A DNA stretch of 64,000 nucleotides from Mucilaginibacter segetis (lineage in GTDB: Bacteria; Bacteroidota; Bacteroidia; Sphingobacteriales; Sphingobacteriaceae). The notes beneath the pieces were generated by a model. It made no database searches. It was not told the DNA's origin and worked only from the letters and a program-made list of their open reading frames with translations. The DNA is taken from NCBI RefSeq assembly GCF_016522075.1, contig NZ_JAEHFW010000001.1, positions 1,488,001 to 1,552,000 of the forward strand, read 5' to 3'. A program made the position numbers and the translations under genes. How positions within the stretch are numbered: the stretch's first letter is position 1; each line of letters begins with the position of its first letter. This document shows, piece by piece, positions 28,191 to 36,941 of the stretch.

Positions 28191-29366
28191 ATGCAAACAC
28201 CAATTAAAAAACCAATTTTAGCTATTGCTTTAGCCTGCTGCGTTTTTGCGGCTTGCGACAGATCTGCTAAGAAAACCGAAGCCACCATGACTGACACTAC
28301 CACAACCGCGCAGTTACCTGCCGATTCCGCTTTCGAAAAAACTATAGACGGTAAACAAACCCATTTATACATCCTTAAAAATAAAAACGGGATGGAAGCA
28401 GCCATGACCAATTACGGCGGCCGGGTAGTAAGCCTTTTAGTGCCGGATAAGAACGGAAAAATGACAGATGTGGTTTTAGGGTTCGAAAGTGTGGAGGGTT
28501 TCCAAAATTCAAAGGAGCCATATTATGGGGCAACTATAGGCCGGTACGGTAACCGGATTGCAAAAGGGAAATTTACTTTAGATGGCAAACAATATACCTT
28601 ATTTACCAATAACGGCCCCAATACATTGCACGGCGGTAAAAAAGGCTATCAGGATGTGGTGTGGGATGCCAATCAGTTGGACAGCAGTACATTGGAACTT
28701 ACTTATCTTTCAAAAGATATGGAGGAGGGTTTTCCCGGTAATTTAAAAATTAAAGTAGTTTACAGCCTTACCGATGATAACGCGCTAAAAATAACCTATG
28801 AAGCCACAACTGATAAAAACACGGTGGTTAATTTAACCAATCACGCCTTTTTTAACTTGAATGGCGAGGGTAGCGGAACCATACTAAATCATATTGTGCA
28901 AATTGATGCCGATAAATATACACCCGTAGATAGTACCCTTATCCCAACAGGGAAAATTGAGCCTGTTGCGGGCACCCCGTTTGATTTTACTAAACCAACT
29001 ACTATAGGCGCACGCATAAATAATGATAACCAGCAATTAAAAAATGGCAATGGCTACGATCATAATTTTGTGCTGAATAAACATGATATGAATACACCAA
29101 TCGCAACGGTTATCGGTGATAAAAGCGGTATTGAAATGCAGATATTTACCGATGAGCCGGCCATGCAATTTTACAGTGGTAACTTTATGCAAAGCATGAA
29201 TGTAATGAAACGCGGAATAAAAGACGCGTTCCGCACTTCATTTGCTATGGAAACTCAGCATTACCCGGATTCACCTAATCAACCAAATTTCCCTTCTACC
29301 GAATTAAAGCCAGGCGAGGTTTATAAAACACAATCTATTTATAAATTTTCTGTTGTAAATAAATAA
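28191..29366 (+). CDS. Lipoprotein aldose 1-epimerase (galactose mutarotase)
   Basis: 391 residues from the ATG at 28191 (a GTG lies seven codons upstream). The N-terminus IALACCVFAAC is a lipoprotein signal with lipidated Cys, so the enzyme is membrane-attached, outside the cytoplasm. Active-site signatures: GRYGNRIAKG, NTLHGGKKGYQ with catalytic His, NLTNHAFFNLNG with second His, and MEQTQ-like AMETQHYPDSPNQ with catalytic Glu. It interconverts alpha and beta anomers of aldoses. It follows the GH43 gene closely and probably handles sugars that enzyme releases. A strong terminator follows. Confidence 0.9.
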   Translation: MQTPIKKPILAIALACCVFAACDRSAKKTEATMTDTTTTAQLPADSAFEKTIDGKQTHLYILKNKNGMEAAMTNYGGRVVSLLVPDKNGKMTDVVLGFESVEGFQNSKEPYYGATIGRYGNRIAKGKFTLDGKQYTLFTNNGPNTLHGGKKGYQDVVWDANQLDSSTLELTYLSKDMEEGFPGNLKIKVVYSLTDDNALKITYEATTDKNTVVNLTNHAFFNLNGEGSGTILNHIVQIDADKYTPVDSTLIPTGKIEPVAGTPFDFTKPTTIGARINNDNQQLKNGNGYDHNFVLNKHDMNTPIATVIGDKSGIEMQIFTDEPAMQFYSGNFMQSMNVMKRGIKDAFRTSFAMETQHYPDSPNQPNFPSTELKPGEVYKTQSIYKFSVVNK

Positions 29367-29385
29367 GGGATAAATAAATTAAATA

Positions 29386-29421
29386 GTAAAAGGCGGTCAT
29401 TTTTATGGCCGCCTTTTTATT
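29386..29421. terminator. Convergent terminator after the epimerase gene
   Basis: Stem AAAAGGCGGTCAT with ATGGCCGCCTTTTT (one internal G:T) around a four-base loop, followed by T-rich sequence. It lies between the epimerase stop and the stop codon of the minus-strand mocA-like gene, so it likely serves both directions. Confidence 0.85.
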
Positions 29422-30008
29422 TATAGCAGCTTTTGGTTCAAGCGCTTATAATCTTCAGTGGTGTCAATGTCTGTTTCCCCTTCAGGAAATGGTACTTCAG
29501 CCACAGCATCGGGATATTGCGTTAATAGTTGTTTTGCACCTGCCTGTCCGCTTAGTTCCAATAATTGCGGGAAATACTTTTTTTCAAATAATGCAGGTAC
29601 TCCGCTTATATTATGATAGTTAGAAGCAATAATACCTTTACCGGTGGTTTTCTTTTTATCGATTAGTTGGGTTAGTAGTTCGGCATTGGCAAAGGGCTGA
29701 TCGCATAGCATTACAATTACTGATGTTACTTCGGGATAATTTTTTTCGAGGTCGGTAATGGCCAGGCGGATAGAGGAGGACATGCCTTCTTCCCAGTGCG
29801 CGTTATGTAATACGTTTGCGGGTAAGTTTTCTATTGTCGGCTCAATATGTTCGGCATTCGCGCCTAAAACAACCAATACCATTTCCGTTACCGCTAAGGC
29901 ATTTTTTATAGCGATCTGTAAAAGTGTTTGGCCTTTATATTCAAGGGTTTGCTTCGGCCTGCCTAATCTGCTTGATGAGCCCGCAGCTAAAATAACTATT
30001 GCCGTCAT
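29421..30008 (-). CDS. MocA-like molybdopterin nucleotidyltransferase
   Basis: 195 residues from the ATG at 30008, five bases before the end of xdhC; the open frame is longer upstream but overlaps xdhC. The nucleotidyltransferase motif is VILAAGSSSRLGRPKQ near residues 5-20, with the VIVMLCDQPF metal-binding segment near 95 and SNYHNISGVPALF near 135. This matches the MocA/MobA-like group that attaches CMP or another nucleotide to the molybdopterin of xanthine-dehydrogenase-type enzymes. It is coupled with xdhC. No xanthine-dehydrogenase-like structural gene is in the window. Confidence 0.85.
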   Translation of the reverse strand: MTAIVILAAGSSSRLGRPKQTLEYKGQTLLQIAIKNALAVTEMVLVVLGANAEHIEPTIENLPANVLHNAHWEEGMSSSIRLAITDLEKNYPEVTSVIVMLCDQPFANAELLTQLIDKKKTTGKGIIASNYHNISGVPALFEKKYFPQLLELSGQAGAKQLLTQYPDAVAEVPFPEGETDIDTTEDYKRLNQKLL

Positions 30009-30012
30009 GAAT

Positions 30013-31176
30013 CTATAATTTAGTGTCGGGGAGTACTTGTTGCAATATTTGCTCATCTTGCCGGTTGTGTACAACCGTTTTATAACGTAACGATGCACCA
30101 TTGCGCCGTTTTAAAACAGCTTGTATTTCTGCTATAATTGATAAGGCTATCTCATCGGCATTTTCAGAACCAATATCTAAGCCTGAAGGGCCATAAACGT
30201 TATTTGAATCGCCGTTAGCAATAGATTTGTCGGTTTCTCTTATTTCATCCAGCATGCGGTTCAATCGCTTTTTGGGCCCTAAAGCACCTATGTAGGTTAA
30301 ATGCATCGGTAAAAGTTGCCGGAGCATAGCCATATCATAATTATAATTGTGCGTCATCAGTACAAAAACGGTACGGTTATCAATGTCGATACCGCGTAAT
30401 GCGCCCTCTGGTTTAGCAACAATAAGTTTTCCGGCGTTGGGGAATCTTTCTTTCACAACATAATTAGCCCGGCCGTCAATCACGGTTACCTGCCACCCCA
30501 ATATAGTGGCCATTGCTGTAAGAGGAATGGCATCATTGCCGGCACCTATCACTATGAGCGACACCTCCGGTTGTAAAAGCTCAATAAAACAGGTGTATTT
30601 ATCCTCATAAATGTAAGTCTTGGTAACGGAATTGCCGTTCTTTAAAACATCTTGGGCATCAATAAGTAACGCTTCTTGAATTGCCTTATCCGGAAAGGCC
30701 CCCGTTAGCTTTTTGTTATAATCCAATAATGCGCAGGTGCCTGGCTGCGGCGCCTGTTTGTCGTTCAACGAAAACAGGGTGATCAATACCACAGGCTCGC
30801 GTTTGCTTAAAAATATGTTAAACAGGTTTACAGGGTGGTTAGCTGCTTTAACGTCTATCGGCTCTATCAAGATATGGATAATGCCGTTGCATCCTAACCC
30901 TACACCTAATTTTGCATCGTCCTCGTCAGTGGTATCATAAGTAACCAGCATTGGTTTTTGCTGTACCATAACAAGCCTGGCCTTGCGTAAAGCGTCACCT
31001 TCCAGGCAGCCACCGCTTATGGCTCCTGTTAGTTGGCCATCTTCAGTAACCAGCATACGGGCACCTGCCCGTCTGTACGATGAACCTTCTACGTATACAA
31101 CCGTCGCTAATGCCGACCGTATGGCTCTTTGCTCAGCCAGCTCAAAAGCTTTTACAATATCTTTTAATTCTTTCAA
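30013..31176 (-). CDS. XdhC/CoxI-family molybdoenzyme maturation protein
   Basis: 387 residues. The N-terminal XdhC/CoxI domain contains VEGSSYRRAGARMLV and GAISGGCLEGD. The C-terminal XdhC Rossmann domain has VIGAGNDAIPLTAMATILGW near residue 215 and MTHNYNYDMAMLRQLL followed by YIGALGPKKR. XdhC binds molybdenum cofactor and delivers its sulfurated form to xanthine-dehydrogenase-type enzymes. The start is TTG at 31176, which gives KELKDIVKAFE; no better start is in frame. It is divergent from moaA across a 150-base gap. Confidence 0.87.
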   Translation of the reverse strand: MKELKDIVKAFELAEQRAIRSALATVVYVEGSSYRRAGARMLVTEDGQLTGAISGGCLEGDALRKARLVMVQQKPMLVTYDTTDEDDAKLGVGLGCNGIIHILIEPIDVKAANHPVNLFNIFLSKREPVVLITLFSLNDKQAPQPGTCALLDYNKKLTGAFPDKAIQEALLIDAQDVLKNGNSVTKTYIYEDKYTCFIELLQPEVSLIVIGAGNDAIPLTAMATILGWQVTVIDGRANYVVKERFPNAGKLIVAKPEGALRGIDIDNRTVFVLMTHNYNYDMAMLRQLLPMHLTYIGALGPKKRLNRMLDEIRETDKSIANGDSNNVYGPSGLDIGSENADEIALSIIAEIQAVLKRRNGASLRYKTVVHNRQDEQILQQVLPDTKL

Positions 31177-31278
31177 TTTAAACCCGTGCTTTACTAATGC
31201 TAAGATACGGTATATTTCAACCCCATAAAAAACGACAATTAATAAACATAGTAATCGTTAACTTTACCTATGTAAAAC

Positions 31279-31311
31279 TTTGATCACGACGTATTGTTCA
31301 AGGTATAATTC
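31279..31311 (+). promoter_or_regulatory. Possible moaA promoter
   Basis: TTTG (31279-31282) and TATAATTC (31304-31311), spacing 21, two mismatches from TAnnTTTG. It is the best pair I found by eye between xdhC and moaA; support is weak. Confidence 0.25.
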
Positions 31312-31328
31312 AACTAATATTAAATCAC

Positions 31329-32318
31329 TTGCTTTTAGATAATCACGGTAGAAAAATTAATTACCTGCGGCTTGCAGTAACAGACCGTTGTAACCTGCGG
31401 TGCTTTTATTGCATGCCAGAAGATGGCCTGAACTGGTTATCCCGTAAAGAATTAATGACCTATGAGGAAATGCTGAGAAGCTGTTCTTTACTGATTAAAA
31501 TGGGGGTTGAAAAAATACGTATTACAGGAGGGGAGCCTTTTGTACGTAAGGACATTATGCAACTGCTTACCTCAATTTCTGAATTAGATGGACTGCAGGA
31601 ATTAAGCCTTACTACTAACGGTGTGTTAACTGCGCCTTATGTCGCCGAATTAAAAAGGATAGGGGTTCGTTCGGTAAATTTAAGCTTAGATACATTGGAT
31701 GCCAATCGTTTTTTAGCAATTACCCGTCGTGATGAATTTGCTAATGTAATGGAGTGTTTAGAGCGCCTGCTGGATAATGATATGGAGGTGAAGATAAATA
31801 CCGTCGTAATGGCGGACAAAAACACACAGGATATAATTCCGTTGGTTGAGCTGACCAAAGAATTACCCGTAAGTGTTCGTTTTATTGAGGAAATGCCCTT
31901 TAATGGTGATGGGCACAGCTACAGCGGTATACAATGGGATCATATTCGGATATTGGACGAAATAAAAAATAGGTATCCGGCTATCCAAAAAATACCTGAT
32001 CCGCTTTATTCCACAGCTTACAATTACCATATTCCGGGGCACAAGGGCAGCATTGGCATCATAGCGGCATATAGCCGTACCTTTTGCGGAACCTGTAATC
32101 GTATACGCATAACACCTCAGGGAATACTGAAAAATTGCCTGTACGACAACGGCGTTTTAAATATTAAAGATCTGATACGCTCGGGAGCTGGTAACACACA
32201 AATAGAAGATAAACTGCGTGCAGTTTTCAACAAGCGGGAAAAAAACGGATGGGATGCGGAGCATAACAGAGTAATAAATCCGGATGTTCACGAATCTATG
32301 GCCACTATTGGTGGTTAA
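31329..32318 (+). CDS. moaA: GTP 3',8-cyclase MoaA
   Basis: 329 residues. Radical-SAM enzyme of the first step of molybdenum cofactor synthesis, turning GTP into the 3',8-cyclo compound. The N-terminal cluster Cys residues are C21, C25 and C28 (CNLRCFYC). The SAM-side motif is ITGGEP, and the C-terminal cluster is CGTCNRIRIT followed by C in LKNC. The protein ends in the conserved GG. The start is TTG at 31329: it gives exactly the LLDNHGRKINYLRLAVTDRC beginning of the family, and no ATG is available upstream in frame. It leads a plus-strand Moco operon. Confidence 0.96.
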   Translation: MLLDNHGRKINYLRLAVTDRCNLRCFYCMPEDGLNWLSRKELMTYEEMLRSCSLLIKMGVEKIRITGGEPFVRKDIMQLLTSISELDGLQELSLTTNGVLTAPYVAELKRIGVRSVNLSLDTLDANRFLAITRRDEFANVMECLERLLDNDMEVKINTVVMADKNTQDIIPLVELTKELPVSVRFIEEMPFNGDGHSYSGIQWDHIRILDEIKNRYPAIQKIPDPLYSTAYNYHIPGHKGSIGIIAAYSRTFCGTCNRIRITPQGILKNCLYDNGVLNIKDLIRSGAGNTQIEDKLRAVFNKREKNGWDAEHNRVINPDVHESMATIGG

Positions 32319-32332
32319 TAAATAAACTAAGT

Positions 32333-33526
32333 ATGATAACGGTAGAAGAAGCCGAAAAGATAATTCTTGCCAGGTTAAGAGATTACGGGACGGAAAAAGT
32401 ACCGTTTGAACAATCTTTGGGCCGCGTACTGGCCGAAGATATTAAAGCCGACCGTGACCTGCCACCATTTAACCGGGTAACCATGGATGGCATAGCTATA
32501 TCATTTAAAGCTATTGCAAATGATATTAGCACCTTTCGTATAAAGGCAACTCAGGCTGCGGGGGAGGAGCCTTTATCTGTTTCCGGCCACGAAGAATGTA
32601 TCGAGATCATGACTGGCGCGGCTTTGTCTCCCGCGCTTGATACAGTTATCCGTTACGAAGATCTGACAATAAAAGATAAGATGGCAACTATTGCTATCCG
32701 TGATATAAAGAAAGGACAAAATGTCCATACGCAGGGGTCGGATAAAAAATCAGGTGATATAGTAGCTGCTGCTAACCAATTAATAACCCCTGCTATTATA
32801 AGTTTAGCGGCATCTTTAGGCAAAACAGAATTATTGGTAAAAACGAATCCGCGAATTGCCATTATTTCTTCAGGTGATGAATTAGTCGATGTGGCCGATA
32901 AGCCAACTGCTTATCAAATTCGCAGATCAAATAATTATACTATAAATGCGGTGTTAAACAAGCATGGTTTACAGGCAGATATGCATCATATCCCTGATGA
33001 ACCGCAAATTACCCGCAAGCAAATAGATCACTGCCTGCATAATTACGATGTTATTTTACTAAGCGGCGGCATATCTATGGGTAAGTTCGATTATATTCCT
33101 AAAGCATTGGATGATCTGCAGGTTGTTAAACTGTTTCACAAAGTAAAGCAACGGCCGGGTAAGCCATTTTGGTTTGGTAGTCATGCTAACGGTACGCTGG
33201 TATTTGCTTTTCCGGGTAACCCGGTAGCAACATTTATGTGCCTGCATCGATATTTTTTAACATGGTTCCGGCAAACTATGGGGTTGCCGCCAGCTAAACC
33301 TGTGTATGCGGTGTTGTCAAACGATTTTTCTTTTCAGCCTGATTTAGATTACTTTTTACAGGTGAAATTAAACTTTACAGAACAAGGAAGTTTAACAGCA
33401 TCTCCTGTTGAAGGTAACGGATCAGGTGATTTTGCTAACTTAGCAGATACAGACGCCTTTATAGCTCTTCCTGCACATAAAGCGGAATTTAAAAAGGGAG
33501 AAGTTTGTAGCGTATTAAAGTTTTAA
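32333..33526 (+). CDS. moeA: Molybdopterin molybdotransferase MoeA
   Basis: 397 residues. It inserts molybdate into adenylated molybdopterin. Domain signatures include LGRVLAEDIKADRDLPPFNRVTMDG (shown here as motif positions 24-50), MTGAALSPALDTVIRYED, SSGDELVD, LLSGGISMGKFDYIPKAL and FAFPGNPVATFMC. Full length for the family. It starts 15 bases after moaA. MPT adenylyltransferase (MoaB/Mog) is not encoded nearby, so it must lie elsewhere. Confidence 0.95.
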   Translation: MITVEEAEKIILARLRDYGTEKVPFEQSLGRVLAEDIKADRDLPPFNRVTMDGIAISFKAIANDISTFRIKATQAAGEEPLSVSGHEECIEIMTGAALSPALDTVIRYEDLTIKDKMATIAIRDIKKGQNVHTQGSDKKSGDIVAAANQLITPAIISLAASLGKTELLVKTNPRIAIISSGDELVDVADKPTAYQIRRSNNYTINAVLNKHGLQADMHHIPDEPQITRKQIDHCLHNYDVILLSGGISMGKFDYIPKALDDLQVVKLFHKVKQRPGKPFWFGSHANGTLVFAFPGNPVATFMCLHRYFLTWFRQTMGLPPAKPVYAVLSNDFSFQPDLDYFLQVKLNFTEQGSLTASPVEGNGSGDFANLADTDAFIALPAHKAEFKKGEVCSVLKF

Positions 33527-33566
33527 CTTTTATCAATTTATAATTGTTAGCCTACAAAATAATAAG

Positions 33567-34037
33567 ATGATAACGCATTTAGATGATAGTGGGAACCCCA
33601 ACATGGTTGATGTATCTGCCAAGCAGGTAACACACCGCACCGCTGTGGCGCAAAGTATGGTGATTTTACCTGATGAAGTACTTACACATTTGGAAAACGG
33701 GGAGTTGCAGACTAAAAAAGGGGCGGTATTTCAAACAGCTATTATTGCCGGTATTATGGCCGCAAAAAAAACGGGCGAATTGATTCCGCTTTGCCATCCA
33801 TTAGGTATGGATAATTGTAAGGTTGCCATACAATTATCGACCAATAATGAAGTGATTATTGAATGTACCGCCAGTATTACTGCCAAAACAGGTGTAGAAA
33901 TGGAGGCTTTAGTTGGCGCGTCAATGGCGGCATTAACCATATATGATATGTGCAAAGCCTTAAGCCACGATATTGTTATAAAAGAAACCAAACTCATGGC
34001 AAAAACAGGAGGTAAACGTGACTTTAAACGAACATAA
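33567..34037 (+). CDS. moaC: Cyclic pyranopterin monophosphate synthase MoaC
   Basis: 156 residues. It converts the MoaA product into cyclic pyranopterin monophosphate. Signature motifs: MVDVSAKQVTHRTAVA near residue 12, LIPLCHPLGMDNCKV near 72, KTGVEMEALVGASMAALTIYDMCKA near 109, and the terminal KTGGKRDF. It starts 40 bases after moeA, and its 3' end overlaps the GTG start of the MobA-like gene by 20 bases. Confidence 0.96.
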   Translation: MITHLDDSGNPNMVDVSAKQVTHRTAVAQSMVILPDEVLTHLENGELQTKKGAVFQTAIIAGIMAAKKTGELIPLCHPLGMDNCKVAIQLSTNNEVIIECTASITAKTGVEMEALVGASMAALTIYDMCKALSHDIVIKETKLMAKTGGKRDFKRT

Positions 34038-35196
34038 AAAACATGCGGCTATTACCCGCCCAGCTTTAGGTAGTTTTGCCCGTAACGAATGGGCAATATT
34101 AGGCGCACCTTGTACAGTTATTAAATTACTTGCTAACGATATTATCGGTGCTTTAGCGGATCAATATAAATGCGCTTATGCAGATACTTCTCATAACGAT
34201 GATATTACACTTTTGCCCGGCAGGTTAGCTAACGGTGCATCTTTGGAATTTACTGACCAGATAAATTATAATCAGCTTAATTACAGTGCACGGCTTACTT
34301 TATTTAAACAAAAAGAACTTTTTACGGAGATGGATATGGTGCTGGTTAACGGTAATCATCAACAGGCAAAAGCGCAGGTAATTATCATTGATATAAATAA
34401 ACAAGCCTCTTTACAAAAACGGCTTAGTCAGCTAACCAATGTACAACTGATATTATTGGCCGATAACGCCGAAACTGTTTTTGATTTTATACAGGATGCG
34501 TTGCCGGATATAGAAAACATACCCGTATACCGGTTAAGTGATACCTTACGGATTATTGATTTTTTCAAAGCTCAGATGCAGCAATCAAAGCCCGTTTTAA
34601 ATGGCCTTGTATTGGCAGGAGGTAAAAGCATCCGTATGGGCGATGATAAAGGTACTATCAATTGGCATGGTAAGCAGCAACGCTATTACATGGCTGATAT
34701 GCTAAAGGCCTATTGTGAGCAAGTATATATATCCTGCCGCGATACAGAACAACAACGGGATATAAACGATCAATATCAAACTATTGCGGATACCTTTACA
34801 GGCTTAGGCCCTTATGGCGCCATATTATCTGCCTTTCGCGAAAAGCCGGACAATGCCTGGCTGGTTATAGCCTGTGATCTGCCTTTGGTAGATGAAAAGA
34901 TAATTCAACATTTAGTAACTAACCGGAATGTGAAACACTTAGCCACTGCTTACCAAAGTGAAGTAACTAACTTCCCTGAACCATTAATAACAATTTGGGA
35001 GCCAAAATCTTATCCTGTTTTACTTCAATTTTTAGCACAGGGCTATTCCTGCCCCAGAAAGGTGCTTATCAATACGGATATCAATTTACTGTCGGTGCCG
35101 GACATTAATGCCCTTGTTAATGTAAATACACAGGAAGAACGGGAACGCGTAAATGCGATCATTCAAACAAAAGCATTACAAACCAATGCATCCTGA
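34018..35196 (+). CDS. MobA-like nucleotidyltransferase with N-terminal degenerate MobB-like domain
   Basis: 392 residues from a GTG at 34018. The C-terminal half (about 195-385) is a MobA-type enzyme: LNGLVLAGGKSIRMGDDKGTI near 197, then LGPYGAILSAF and VIACDLPLVDE; it should attach GMP to Mo-molybdopterin. The first 190 residues show a pattern I read as an eroded MobB GTPase: WAILGAPCTVIKLLANDII at the place of the P-loop without GxxxxGK, followed by YADTSHNDD and MVLVNGN. The MobB reading is inference. It overlaps moaC and the next gene, so translation is coupled. Confidence 0.82.
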   Translation: MTLNEHKKHAAITRPALGSFARNEWAILGAPCTVIKLLANDIIGALADQYKCAYADTSHNDDITLLPGRLANGASLEFTDQINYNQLNYSARLTLFKQKELFTEMDMVLVNGNHQQAKAQVIIIDINKQASLQKRLSQLTNVQLILLADNAETVFDFIQDALPDIENIPVYRLSDTLRIIDFFKAQMQQSKPVLNGLVLAGGKSIRMGDDKGTINWHGKQQRYYMADMLKAYCEQVYISCRDTEQQRDINDQYQTIADTFTGLGPYGAILSAFREKPDNAWLVIACDLPLVDEKIIQHLVTNRNVKHLATAYQSEVTNFPEPLITIWEPKSYPVLLQFLAQGYSCPRKVLINTDINLLSVPDINALVNVNTQEERERVNAIIQTKALQTNAS

Positions 35197-36244
35197 TCTG
35201 TTAAGATATAGCTGCCAAATGGCCTTGCCCGGCTTTAACGAAGCCGCGCAGCTTCGTTTACAGCGATCAAAGGTACTTGTTGTGGGTGCTGGTGGTTTAG
35301 GTTGCCCTGCGGCGCAATACCTGGCTGCCTGCGGAGTGGGAATGTTGGGCATCGCGGATTATGATACTGTTTCGGTAAGTAACCTGCACCGGCAGATATT
35401 ATATAATGCGGCTGATGTGGGATTAAACAAAGCGAATTTAGCTTGCGAGCGACTATCGCGACAAAATCCATCTATTAACATCATTCCTGTAATTGAAAAA
35501 ATCACTTCAGCTAATGTTATTCAATTAATTGATGGTTACGATATTATAGTTGATTGTACAGATAATTTTGAGACCTGTTATTTACTTAACGATGCAGGGG
35601 TAATAAGTAATAAGCCTGTGATATACGGGGCTATTTATCAATATGAAGGGCAAGTTGCTGTATGGAATGTGCTAAATAACGAAGGTTTGCGTAGCCCTAA
35701 TTACCGCGACCTGTTCCCACAAGTGGATGCCACAAAAATACCCAATTGTGCGGAAGGAGGGGTAATTCCCACTTTAGCCGGTATAATCGGCTGTATGCAA
35801 GCCAACGAAGTGATCAAGCTTATAACCGGCAATGGCGATCTGCTGACGGGGAAGGTGCTGATCTTTGATGCATTGACTATGCAAAGCCGTATTATTGGAA
35901 TAGGCGCCACTACCAAAACCAATATTACTGCGTTGCAACGGTCCGTAAATGAATCAACAATAACTTTCGATGAACTACAAAAAGAATTGATAGATAATGA
36001 TATATTATTAATAGATGTTCGCTCAATTCAGGAGCGTGACCTCGATGACATTGGAGGCATCCACATTCCATTAGATGAATTGGGGGATAATTTGCAGCAG
36101 TTAGCCATTGATAAAACACTTGTATTTTACTGTGCTACCGGCAAGCGTAGCGCGGAAGCTGTAAAATTAGTGCAGCAAAACTTGCCGCACATAAAAGCCT
36201 TTTCGTTGCAAGGAGGCATAAAAGACAGGGCTGTTATAAATTGA
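35186..36244 (+). CDS. MoeB/ThiF-type adenylyltransferase with C-terminal rhodanese domain
   Basis: 352 residues from the ATG at 35186, overlapping the preceding gene by 11 bases. The E1-like domain has VLVVGAGGLGCPAAQYLA near residue 29, VSNLHRQILY, and VDCTDNFETCYLLNDA. The C-terminal rhodanese domain (about 255-350) carries the active Cys in VFYCATGKRS. This fusion adenylates the C-terminal Gly of MoaD, and may pass sulfur to it. The zinc-binding CxxC pair usual in MoeB (CYRC before LFP) reads NYRD here, so a structural zinc is unlikely. It could also serve ThiS, but the cluster points to MoaD. Confidence 0.88.
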   Translation: MHPDLLRYSCQMALPGFNEAAQLRLQRSKVLVVGAGGLGCPAAQYLAACGVGMLGIADYDTVSVSNLHRQILYNAADVGLNKANLACERLSRQNPSINIIPVIEKITSANVIQLIDGYDIIVDCTDNFETCYLLNDAGVISNKPVIYGAIYQYEGQVAVWNVLNNEGLRSPNYRDLFPQVDATKIPNCAEGGVIPTLAGIIGCMQANEVIKLITGNGDLLTGKVLIFDALTMQSRIIGIGATTKTNITALQRSVNESTITFDELQKELIDNDILLIDVRSIQERDLDDIGGIHIPLDELGDNLQQLAIDKTLVFYCATGKRSAEAVKLVQQNLPHIKAFSLQGGIKDRAVIN

Positions 36245-36259
36245 TCGTAGTTTGTTAAC

Positions 36260-36679
36260 CTACGGGTGTGCGGCAACCCAAACTTCACCATCTTCAAATA
36301 TTTCCTTTTTCCAGATCGGTACTGTTTGTTTAAGCGTGTTGATAATATAACGGCAGGCATCAAAAGCGGCGTCGCGATGGGCCGAGGCCACGGCAATTAT
36401 CACAGGTATATCTCCAATTTCAAGTATACCGGTACGATGGTGTACCAGTATTTTTTGCACTTGCCATTTTTTAAAAGCTTGTTCGGCTATCTTTTCCATC
36501 TCTTTGATGGCCATCGGTTCATAAGCTTCAAACTCAAGTTTTACTACATTTTTCCCATTAGTAGCGTTGCGTACTGTACCAATAAAAATATCTATCCCTC
36601 CGCATTGCGGCGACATTACCCAATCAATACAGGCTTGTGTTTTTAACGGTTCGGATGAAATTTCAATTTGAGTATCCAT
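36260..36679 (-). CDS. moaE: Molybdopterin synthase catalytic subunit MoaE
   Basis: 139 residues. Together with MoaD it transfers two sulfurs to cyclic pyranopterin monophosphate. Motifs: GGIDIFIGTVRN near residue 27, FEAYEPMAIKEM, ILVHHRTGILEIGD, ASAHRDAAFDACRYIIN and the catalytic Lys of PIWKKE near 123. It is co-transcribed after moaD (5 bases between them), on the opposite strand to the rest of the Moco operon and convergent with the moeB-like gene. Confidence 0.95.
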   Translation of the reverse strand: MDTQIEISSEPLKTQACIDWVMSPQCGGIDIFIGTVRNATNGKNVVKLEFEAYEPMAIKEMEKIAEQAFKKWQVQKILVHHRTGILEIGDIPVIIAVASAHRDAAFDACRYIINTLKQTVPIWKKEIFEDGEVWVAAHP

Positions 36680-36684
36680 ATTTA

Positions 36685-36927
36685 TTATCCTCCGCTAACA
36701 GGTGGTATTACAGCTACTTCATCAGTAATGCTAATAGGGCTGTCATTCTGCGCATATTCGTTGTTTATAGCCAGCATATAACTCGCCAGTTGTTTTAATT
36801 TTGGATATTTTTCTTCCAGCAGATCTTTAAGTTCTTCCGCCTTAGCATTATTCCGTAGTTCAACATTTATATTAGCGCTACCAAATATATCTTTAGCAAT
36901 TCCGAAAGCCAAAATCTTAATTTGCAT
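36685..36927 (-). CDS. moaD: Molybdopterin synthase sulfur carrier subunit MoaD
   Basis: 80 residues with a ubiquitin-like fold: MQIKILAFGIAKDIFG at the start, a central LLEEKYPKL helix, and the obligatory C-terminal VSGG that is thiocarboxylated. The open frame runs another 102 codons upstream, but that part overlaps fdhD and has no family character; the ATG at 36927 gives the standard beginning. The start codon lies within an inverted repeat (36922-36941). Confidence 0.92.
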   Translation of the reverse strand: MQIKILAFGIAKDIFGSANINVELRNNAKAEELKDLLEEKYPKLKQLASYMLAINNEYAQNDSPISITDEVAVIPPVSGG

Positions 36928-36941
36928 ATACAAATATGCAA
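36922..36941. promoter_or_regulatory. Inverted repeat across the moaD start, between moaD and fdhD
   Basis: TTGCATAT (36922-36929) and ATATGCAA (36934-36941), perfect 8-bp arms with four bases between them. It spans the moaD start codon in the 94-base divergent region with fdhD. It could be an operator for both genes or an RNA hairpin hiding the moaD start. By-eye evidence only. Confidence 0.4.
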
